From NCBI GenBank assembly GCA_003868215.1, contig QWDQ01000002.1:1-64000 (forward strand): a DNA stretch of 64,000 bases, in the 5' to 3' direction. This DNA is from Pseudophaeomoniella oleicola. Its lineage: Eukaryota > Ascomycota > Eurotiomycetes > Phaeomoniellales > Phaeomoniellaceae. Shown piece by piece: positions 56,028-64,000 of this stretch. Position 1 is the stretch's first letter. Every line of letters starts with the position of its first letter. The notes beneath the pieces were generated by a model. That model was not told the origin of the DNA. It did not search any database and worked only from the letters and a program-made list of their open reading frames with translations. A program made the position numbers and the translations under genes.

Positions 56028-58381
56028 ATGGACGTTTTTCGGGCGAAAGGTGCTCCAGCAATCCAGATCCATGAATCGTGTAGCGACTCACCCGAACAAC
56101 GCAACTTCTCACGCTCGCCTTCGAAAGACTCCCCAACACCGTCTACCCCTGCCCGACCGATGACCATCCCTAATGTTCCCTGCGACGAGCTTGCGCCACC
56201 ACCGCTCCCTCCTCCGACACACATCGAAGACCTCAGTCATGGATTCGATCCGGGTTGGACTTGGGGAAATAGCCACGCAGGTATCTCGTTTGGAGGAACA
56301 AAACTTGCTCCAATAAGGCAGGGCTCAAGCTTACAAGGCGGATATTTATACGATCCTGCAGGCGCGCGTGGTGAATCTGAGAGACCAGACACCGAAATGA
56401 AGGACGTCTCTGATGGCAGCGATCGAAGAGGTAGCAGCGTCTCAACGCTGCGCTCTCTTCCCAGCCTAGAACACCGTCAAAGTCTACCTGGTCCCGCGCA
56501 GGCAGAGTAAGTCAATCTTCTTTCCATTGTCGCATGCATCCCCCAACCCGCAGGTGATTGAAGCTATGTACATCGACAAGACCTCTCGGCTTTCTGCAAA
56601 AGGAACTCTAGCTGGCCCCCCACCGACCTCAAGTATCTCACGAGGGATTTACTGACATCAATCACGTACAGATTACAAGGTGAACGTCCACTGGCCTTGC
56701 GCACTTTAGAACGCTCTTCGACTGCCTACGACAAGCACCTGCTATCGAAGCTTACCGTCGGTGGTTTCCCATCCGCACCAAGGCTTGGACCGAGAAGCGA
56801 CAGTATACCCAGTGCAAGGACATTTAATCCACCGGACGTACACCCGCGATCACTGTCCTCAGTTGAGGTGCCGACCTTCAGGGACCATGTTTCTCCAGCA
56901 GACCCCCCTTCTGGGCTTTCTCCAAACGCTCGAACGACCTGGAGGGATCATCCAGGTTTCCCGGACGGTTCGCGCGCCGGTGTTGGTACATCGTCAACAG
57001 GAGAACTGGACCCATGGCATTCCTGGCGCCAGCGAGAAAGTCGGCATTCTACAAGTGGATCTATCTCCGCTCCATATGATGATAATACTAGTATCTCCAG
57101 TCGTTCAAACAGGGGCAGTTACGACCAAAATACTCCGGCTGATTTCGATGTTGAACAGGCCGCCGATGAAACGAGGGCCTTTGGCAAACTTTACATTGAC
57201 GACCGTACGCCACTACAGGCGGACAGGAGATCTTCCCGTCAAGGACAGAAGAGGAGAAGACGATCTCAGTCCAGGGAGAGGGTTCAAGACACAGGCTTTC
57301 TATCACATCTAAATACGAATATGGAGGGGTCCCAACGAAGCTTCCCGCCATCGAGTTACCCACGGTCCCCTAATACGCACAATCTGCCTCATCATGGCTC
57401 AGTATCATCAGTGTCGTCAGCTGGTCCTCGTCAAGGATCTTACGCGTCTTCTACAGCGTATTCTATTGGGAGAAGCAGTATCACGAGCATGTCATCGTTC
57501 GACAAGTCACCTGGTGGCTTATCTCCAAGATCAGATCTTGATGCCATGCAAGACTCACATCATGTGATTTCAGCCAATATCTCTTCACTGCCAAGCAGAC
57601 CTCTTAAGCCAGCAACTTCCGAAATCAAGAGTAGCACGTCTCTGCCTGTCAAAACGGTCGGTCAGAGCACTTCTCGTGCCAAACCAGCGACAAAGCCAAC
57701 TGGTGCCTTCGTGTGTGCGTGCTGTCCCAAAAAACCAAAGAGATTTGCAACTGCCGAAGATCTTAGGTGAGCTATATTTACCCCTACCCCTCTCGTTTGG
57801 CCCCCTTATTTTCGAAAGAATTAACACGCTTGAGACGCTTTGATCTTCGTATTCTCGTAATCAATCAAACTTAAACCAGCCGTCTGACTGATGCTAGGCT
57901 TCACACAACGGAAAAGCAATACGAATGCAGCTATTGTGGGAATCGGTTCAAGAACAAGAATGAGGCAGAGCGCCACCAAAACTCGTTGCATCTGCGTCTT
58001 CATTCTTGGTCCTGTGCAGCTATAGCAGGTCCTGAGGCAGCTTTCCACCCAACCAACGCATCGAGCACCCCAAGCCCTGGCTTCACACCTACTGATTCAT
58101 GTGGTTATTGTGGGGAGGAATTTCCCAATTCCCCACGTCCTGACTGGGATGCTCGGAAGGAGCATTTAATGACTGTGCATAAGTTTGGTGAATGCAACAA
58201 GGCCAAAAAGTTTTATCGCGCAGACCATTTCCGACAGCACTTGAAACACAGCCATGCTGGGACCAGTGGTAAATGGACCAATATGCTTGAAAACGCTTGC
58301 ATGAGAGATGAACCACCTACTGAAGAGGGGTTCAGTCCTACTGCGGAAGGAAGTGTCACGAATGAAGATGAAAACGAATAG
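56028..58381 (+). CDS. C2H2 zinc-finger protein, probable transcription factor, 685 aa
   Basis: Exons are 56028-56506, 56672-57766 and 57898-58381, in phase. The start is the first ATG in frame (MDVFRAKGAP); a TTG-initiated frame begins at 55962. Residues 1-490 are disordered, rich in Ser, Pro and Arg, with a basic patch QKRRRRSQSRERV that could be a nuclear localisation signal. A Cys pair (FVCACCPKK) precedes the second intron. The third exon encodes a classical finger, Cys535, Cys538, His551 and His556 (CSYCGNRFKNKNEAERHQ), then CGYCGEEFPN...HLMTVH and KKFYRADHFRQHLKHSH. This C-terminal finger cluster is common in filamentous fungi; targets are unknown. Confidence 0.85.
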
Positions 58382-59254
58382 TGTCGTTCATCTTCTACCT
58401 CGCATCGTTGAATTATACGACCCCCGAAAAGCATTCAAGGCAGTATCACGAGTTGGAATTGTCGAATTGCTTTCGATTTATCATCCTCGATTCTTTGAGG
58501 GATCATCTGTTCTACGCGCGCTGAATTCCTTCCGGCGACTATTGATGCATCTCATCGCATAGGCCCACCATCACGCTCCTACGTCCATGATGGTCTGGTG
58601 ACAGTAATCACAGACGGAGATCGACGGTCTGCAATGCACAGACTCTATGGCCCTTTTCGCTTACTGGTGTCAGAAAGTTAAGGTCAGTTGGTCTGCCTTG
58701 ATGCCATCCTGACTGACTTTCGGTCGGGCTGGGGCTGGCTGGCAAGGTGTGCGTCGCGACAAGGATACACTAGTGATTGGGCTTGTATTATTTGATACGG
58801 CCGATTTTTAATGAGATATGACGGATTCAATTATTAGGTCGCATGGTTAATGGCGTTTTGGGACTCTGTACAGCTTCACAAAATGATCGGAAGCAGATGG
58901 ACAGCTCGGAAGACGGATCACATCAGATCGGATCGCTGCTATATGATTATCAGAACATATAAGCGAACAGAAAGGGCAAGAAGCAACCAGTCCTGAACAG
59001 CAATGCGCTCGTAGCACAGTCTCTTTTCTCTCATCATCCATTGGAATTTTCTTACTGCATCAAAATCTGCAACCCTCTCCAGAGAAGACAACACATTTCC
59101 AAGGCATTGAAGAGCCCTCCAATATATCGCAGAGTAAATGATAGTCAACAATAATCAATCTACACCTACTTTCCGATCGAGGCGATAAGGCTGACATAAG
59201 ACGGGTGTGGCTCGCCCCATAGCGTCTATAGTATGATGGATCCCTGGTACTAGC
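58382..59254. other. intergenic
   Basis: 3' flank of the zinc-finger gene. Overlapping minus-strand frames at 58847-59151 show no motif. No gene called. Confidence 0.6.
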
Positions 59255-59446
59255 CTATCCGAGCATGTCCAGATACTCGTCTTCCGTCAGCGGGATTTTA
59301 CCTCTTCGCAATCTGTGCGTGGTCGGTCGTACCACCCCGTTGGCAGGCTGCCGACTTCTAGTACGCATCGGGAAAGAGGCAACAGGGTCGATGAAATGGA
59401 ATTCTCTGGGCAGAATCTTGTTTCTCGGATATTGACTAGAAGCCAT
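59255..59446 (-). CDS. tentative small basic protein, 63 aa
   Basis: ATG-initiated frame encoding MASSQYPRNKILPREFHF, an Arg-rich middle and the acidic end IPLTEDEYLDMLG. The composition (ordered Pro/Phe start, Arg/Thr middle, acidic amphipathic C-terminus) looks more coding than other short frames here, and I have a weak impression of similar small proteins in related fungi. Upstream exons are possible. Function unknown. Confidence 0.35.
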   Translation of the reverse strand: MASSQYPRNKILPREFHFIDPVASFPMRTRSRQPANGVVRPTTHRLRRGKIPLTEDEYLDMLG

Positions 59447-60448
59447 ACCTCTTTCCAGAATCGTCAGGATCAGTAGTCATCCTGTTTAGCCTCGCTGTCA
59501 ACCTATCAGATCCTGGCTCGTCGCTCGGGGTTGGTCTGTCTGTCGGAGCGCCCGGTCTGTCCCCTGTTTCCAACAAGATGTACATCGATTCAACACTTCT
59601 CGATGGCGTGCGCGCTTCATGTCAATGTCATCAATGTCATCCCCTTCCCCACTTCGGCCATCTGCCACGTCAGAGACTAGGTGTAGATGTGCTCTTTTTT
59701 TTTTTCAATGGATCTATTTCGGGTCGGGTCAACCATGGGTAATAGCCGGTCGGTCGGATCTGCTTTCGAATCCTTTCGTCAGACTTAGCCTGAAATCTTT
59801 TGGTCTCGTATACAGACTTGTTCAAGACAAAAGCGAGATTACTACGAACGGTCTTGTTCATTCTCGCAAAAACCGGTCCGCCGAATTATCGGGGGCTGAC
59901 GTGTGTCGTCGACTCAACGAGATTCGATTATTACCTACCTAGCTAACCCAGGGATGGTGGTGGTGATTATCAGAATTATCCCTCATTTTGAATCATACGC
60001 TCGAGAGAGAACTTTGTCCAACATGGTCAGAGAGAGAGAGAAAATCCCGAGAATCAGGCGTCCCATGAGGATCAGAAAAAAAGACTGAAGAATGTAAGGA
60101 ACGATACGAGAAGGGAAGCGCGCCTTATGGCTGTTATACTATGCTTGATCACCCTCCTATTATCATATAGCTCACTCAACTCGTGATCCAATTTCTTACT
60201 CTCCCTCTCTCTCTCCCTCTCTTCTCCTCTCTCGTATTCTGAATACGAGAGCAACAAGATCCCCAAGATCTTTTTGTTAGAGACCTATTTTTCCCTTCCC
60301 TTCCCTTTCCTTTCCTCTTCAGACCCTGTAGGACTTATTCATTACTAGGTAACCTGTTACTCTTTATCATGGCAATCTTTCAAAACAAAAGGAAAGGAAA
60401 AGGGCCCCCCTCCTATGATAACCTAACAGAATTTGTAGTTTTATTCCC

Positions 60449-60530
60449 CTTCTTCTTCTTCTTCTTCTTCTTCTTCTTCTTCTTCTTCTCCTTCTTCTCC
60501 TTCTTCTTTCTTCTTTCTTCTTTTTCTTCT
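60449..60530. repeat. TTC trinucleotide repeat
   Basis: About 80 nt of TTC units grading into imperfect TTCTTTC repeats at the right end. On the minus strand it reads as polypurine GAA, translated as Arg or Glu runs; this is not a gene. Confidence 0.95.
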
Positions 60531-60848
60531 GTCTTGATATAAATAGCATAAATATGAGAATGCAAGGAACTCATACACACAATATATCAAAACAAAACCG
60601 TGACAGAATCAGACCAGACCAGACCAAACCAGATCCCTTCTCAGTTCTCGATTCTCCCCGTCCGTTCGTTCCCCCTTTCCCCTCCCTTCACTTCACAAAT
60701 AATTAACTCATATTGAAAGGTTGCAAGAGGTACAGAGGTGAAGGAGGAGAAGGAAGGAAGGAAGGAAGTGGGGGAGGGAGGGAGGGAGTTTTGAGTTGAT
60801 GGCGGTGATAAAGAGTTAGAGTAAAAAGAGTAAAATGGAACCGTAGAA

Positions 60849-60965
60849 TAGGTACCTATTTACCTACTTACCTAGGTATGTAGTAGTAGTAGCAACATCA
60901 ACTTCTGGAGGAAAGAGGGTAGGGTAGGTACGTAGGTACGTAGGTACGTATGTACGTATGTACCA
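60849..60965. repeat. TAGGTA and GTACGTAG repeat tract
   Basis: Starts with TAGGTACCTATTTACC-like palindromic sequence, passes through CCTAGG and short TAG repeats, and ends with four GTACGTAG/GTACGTAT units at about 60927-60964. Self-complementary units can fold back. Confidence 0.85.
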
Positions 60966-61142
60966 GACCGACAGCATATATGTATACCTATATAAATAAT
61001 GTAACCATAAAACAGCAACAACAAGAAACTTCGTAGACACCGAGCACTTTTTTCACCAAAAATATATTTTGAAGATTGGGATTTTCCTCTAACTTACTAG
61101 GGACATATCTAGAAAACTCCCTACTTGCTATACAGTAAGTTA

Positions 61143-62056
61143 TTAAGAGGAAGAGGAAGAGGAGAATTCCCGATCGACGGCGTCGGCGAATTCGCCGAGC
61201 GTGTTGAAGCGCCATGCGTATCCGACTTTGTTCTCCGCGTGGACTTGGGCGGGGGAACTGTTGTGGAGGCCCATGCCGGCACCTGTGTGAGAGAAGAGAA
61301 GAGGGTTAGGATTGTTATGCTTCGTGGGGAGAGCAAAAAGAGGGAAAAAGGGGGGAAGATGAGCTCACCTGCCCGATTGATCCAAACGCTAGCCAACCCA
61401 GCAGTTTTGGCCGGGACCTGATCATGAAACAAACTCTGGGCGACGTGCAGGATCTCGTGCTTCGCGACCCCATAATCCCTCTGGGCGTTGTCGAGCAGGT
61501 ACCGGAAGTTTTCCGGGTTCGGTTTGTACGACCCGATGTCCTCGGCGAGGTAGTAGGCCGTGAAGGGCACGCCGCGCAGCGGGCCGGCGAGCGTGCCCTC
61601 GAACGATTTGCGGTCGGTGTTGGAGAGCGGGATGAGGAAGCGGTAGTGGGCGGCGAGGCGGTGCATGGCGGCGACGGAGTCCGGGAAGGCGGGCCATTGG
61701 CCGACGCTGCTGCCGAAGGCTTTTGCGTCGGCGGCGAGGGTTGGCGTGGTGGAAGAATCGAGACTGAGTTCTGAGGCGAGGCTGAGGTAGACTTGCTCGA
61801 GCAGGTCGGAGTAGACGAGGCCCGGGTGGGCGGTTTGCACGGCGGCTTCGTGTTCGTTGAAGCGGGCGGCGAGCGTGAGGCGGTCCTTTAGGGGGTGAGA
61901 GGACGGCAGGTCGCGGATGAGAGGCTCGAGGCGGGTGATGATGCCCGTCTCCCAGTCGATCAACGTGCCGTAGATGTCAAATGAGAGCAGTTTGTAAGAT
62001 GAGAACGGTTTGGGAGGGACCGTGGGGGTCGGCATGGGCAGATCTGAAGAGGCCAT
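61143..62056 (-). CDS. haloacid dehalogenase-type hydrolase (HAD, type II)
   Basis: Cytosolic HAD-superfamily hydrolase resembling L-2-haloacid dehalogenases. Exons are 62056-61369 and 61282-61143; the intron has a GTGAGC donor and CACACAG acceptor, giving 275 aa. The start ATG at 62056 gives MASSDLPMPT; the longer frame above begins at TTG. Motif I with nucleophile Asp27 is LLSFDIYGTL, motif II is IPLSNTDRKSF, motif III Lys178 is GSYKPNPENF, and the second exon brings the C-terminal GMGLHNSSPAQ...GYAWRF. Physiological substrate is uncertain; many fungal relatives are generic phosphatases or dehalogenases. The gene is notably GC-rich compared with its flanks. Confidence 0.88.
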
Positions 62057-63254
62057 GTTTGTAGTAATCGAATAGACGAAGGAGAGAAGAGAGGGCAAAA
62101 TCTGGTAAGTGATCAAGACTGTCTATCTTTCCGACTTCTCTTGGGCGCTGCTCCTATCCAATTGCAATGATTTCGTAGTATAAATATTTCTCTTACTGAC
62201 TGACGTCTGTCTGTCCCGTATGTATGTATGTACCCCTCCTTTCCTTTTTCTCTCTCTTCCTATGATATTATCCAGGGAAAAACCCCCACCCGAAAAGAAA
62301 ATAGTTCCTTCTAGTAATGATATAATTCTTATATACTCACTTCCTTTCTCTTTGAATTCCTTTTCTTTCTTTCGTTTTTCGTTTCACTCGAGAAAGTTGT
62401 CATCGAAAGGGCGGAAAAAAAGGTTGACGGCTTTTCTTTCTCCTCCCCTCTTCAGTGGGAACTGATTCCCTGTTTCGGAATTCAATGAAAACCAGTAAAA
62501 GAAATCAGGAATGACAGACAGACAGACAGATAATTCAGAGTCAATGGGATGTGATAATAATGCGATAAGGTGGTCGGTAAGAGAATATATAGGTACATTT
62601 GATTGATTCAATGGGTTGTTGTGGTATTTGGTTGTTTAATCTATTGAAGCCTTCAGATAGGCAAGTACCTCTGTGCTTGTGTGTATTCAATATCAACATC
62701 GATTTACCAGAGGTACCTAGACAGGCACTGGGACATGTCAGAGATATATGGCTCATTCAAGGTGATCAAGAGGCGCTCTTGGTATCATTGAATTTATGTA
62801 TTTTCTTTCGGTCGTACTGACTCATAAGGCTACATCAGCTCATGTTGACTGCTTGACACAAAAAAACCAAGGAAACTAAAATGTACACGTAGTAGAAGGA
62901 AAATCCCACCTACTCCCTCCAAGGAGCCGATTTGTAGAAAACAAACATTGATGACCGCAAGCACACAAACAGATTTCGAAAATTCAACCTCGTCAACCCC
63001 CAGAAAACGCCTGTATTTTGTGATCTGTTCCCATGATTCAAGGGTATACCCAACCAGAAAGAAAATCCCCAAGTCCTGCGTGAAAATGCTTTCTCAAACC
63101 CGCTCGATTGATTCCCTTGGAGTCGACGTAGGTCTCCAGAGGTAGGAACAATAGAGATCATTCCCCTAAACCATCTCATGCTTGACTAATCGATCAGTGG
63201 TACCGTTCTTCCATAGATGTGTCCCTGCATTCCTGACTGTCCTGGGCCTCATAT
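62057..63254. other. intergenic
   Basis: 1.2 kb between two minus-strand genes. It includes GTAT and GACA microsatellites (62217-62232, 62514-62530) and TTTC-rich sequence. Frames at 62830-63179 (minus) show no motif. Confidence 0.65.
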
Positions 63255-63953
63255 TCATTCTGGTGCGATACTGGTGCCCGCCTCCAGACTCACCTTCTTT
63301 CTCTTCTTTCTACCTTGCCCTCTGTCATCGCTTGAGTACGTATCGCCATCATCATCAAGGAACCCTTCGCCATAACCAACAAAACTGTTGTCATCGTAGC
63401 TCCGCTTCTTCCCAGCTCTCCTTGGTCGATGGAGCTCATTCTGCTGCTGCTGCTGCTGTTTAGCAGTCAATCCGCCATTCACACTAGGCCGTGCTGTTGG
63501 AGTTGCAACTGGATCTTGCCTCGTCTCGGCTGGAATCGACGTTCGTACAGGCTTCTCATGACCCATGAGATTATCCCATTCTGCTTGGTTTCTAACGCTG
63601 CCTGGTTCCATCTTCACGGCGTTTTGTAGCCGTGACTTGAAATCGTCGGTGATTGCAATATTCTTCGATGCGACCTTCTGGACATGCCATTCTTGCTCTG
63701 GCCAGTCCATCATTGTCAACAACGGATTGTCATCCCGTTTGTCGGGTTTATTCCTGCCGGCCAGACCAAATGTCTTGATTTGACCTTCATATGACTTCCG
63801 CAGCTTGTTGATCTTCTCGCCAGTCTTTGGATCTGTTCGTGCAACGGTCGCAACGAGTGGACCAAGTCCGTATCGTGACAAGAGATGCTCACTCGGGTTC
63901 GGACGGGATGGATGGAGTTCTATTTGGTCAGAAATGTCAACATCTTCGAGTAC
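63255..63953 (-). CDS. MED19: mediator complex subunit 19 (Rox3), 3' part
   Basis: Head-module subunit of the RNA polymerase II Mediator. The visible exon ends at the stop at 63255 and continues upstream to about 63953, where a frame break implies an intron; the 5' part lies beyond the window. The conserved core reads RYGLGPLVATVARTDPKTG, then INKLRKSYEGQIKTFGLAGR and NPLLTMMDWPEQEW, as in fungal Rox3/Med19. A Gln run (six) and a basic tail GRKKRKK follow. A TTG at 63881 begins a shorter open frame but lies inside the conserved block, so it is not the start. The exact 5' splice site is unresolved: a donor at 63988 would leave only a 35-nt intron. Confidence 0.85.
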   Translation of the reverse strand, partial: VLEDVDISDQIELHPSRPNPSEHLLSRYGLGPLVATVARTDPKTGEKINKLRKSYEGQIKTFGLAGRNKPDKRDDNPLLTMMDWPEQEWHVQKVASKNIAITDDFKSRLQNAVKMEPGSVRNQAEWDNLMGHEKPVRTSIPAETRQDPVATPTARPSVNGGLTAKQQQQQQNELHRPRRAGKKRSYDDNSFVGYGEGFLDDDGDTYSSDDRGQGRKKRKKVSLEAGTSIAPE

Positions 63954-64000
63954 CTTTAAAGATCAGGGAAGGTAGCAGGGAGTCATACTCGTTCTGCACA

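Larger units (their letters stand above)
59447..61142. other. gene-free, microsatellite-rich region
   Basis: 1.7 kb with a TTC tract, CT-rich stretches (60200-60235), GGAA repeats near 60750-60790 and TAGGTA/GTAC repeats at 60849-60965. Short frames here translate repeats or lack motifs. No gene. Confidence 0.75.

Noticed and set aside
60367-60549. Arg-rich minus-strand frame
   Set aside because: It is the translated TTC microsatellite.
1-64000. CRISPR arrays, operons, integrated viruses, LTR elements or DNA transposons
   Set aside because: No regular spaced repeats, long terminal repeats, or polymerase, capsid or transposase motifs were seen; the organism is eukaryotic.

Overview
The window is nuclear DNA of a filamentous ascomycete (Pezizomycotina). 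Genes carry short introns of about 45-60 nt with GTAAGT-like donors, CTRAC-like branch points and YAG acceptors. The gene set is fungal: Rox3/Med19, Vfa1, Vps9 with CUE, Ndc1, Fcy-type permease. A heterokaryon-incompatibility (HET) domain gene is typical of Pezizomycotina. A leotiomycete or dothideomycete would fit, but I cannot place it further. I support 26 protein-coding genes, one of them running off the right edge, plus one tentative small gene and one decayed gene. Most exon joins were worked out by eye and checked for reading phase; none is backed by transcripts. I saw no tRNA, rRNA, CRISPR array, virus-like element or intact transposon.

Layout. 1-4.5 kb: simple repeats, a purine-cytosine permease and an isochorismatase-fold hydrolase. 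5-11.9 kb: ORC1, an unrecognised protein starting with two micro-exons, and prefoldin subunit 5. 12.7-21.5 kb: a MAPEG protein, a mitochondrial acyl-CoA thioesterase, an acidic orphan, the p24 cargo receptor EMP24, a CHORD-CS co-chaperone and a glutaredoxin-like protein. 21.5-27.4 kb is the accessory-looking part: a decayed TAP-like alpha/beta hydrolase, a four-helix membrane protein and an intact HET gene. 27.6-44 kb: nucleoporin NDC1, a sugar transporter, a Cys-rich membrane protein, alanine-glyoxylate aminotransferase, an asparagine-synthetase-like protein and VPS9. 44.9-53.3 kb: a Ser/Arg-rich PY-motif protein, a helix-hairpin-helix protein, VFA1 and phosphatase YVH1. 56-64 kb: a C2H2 factor, a HAD-type dehalogenase and the C-terminal part of mediator subunit MED19.

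The genes form no single pathway. Vesicle traffic recurs (EMP24, VPS9, VFA1), as do nuclear functions (ORC1, NDC1, MED19, YVH1 in ribosome assembly). Several neighbours are divergent and probably share promoters, most tightly CHORD/glutaredoxin-like (343 bp). I found no clear new multi-gene system. The best leads are the HET-centred island, the micro-exon gene, and palindromic tracts built from TAGGTA/TACCTA that recur between genes.
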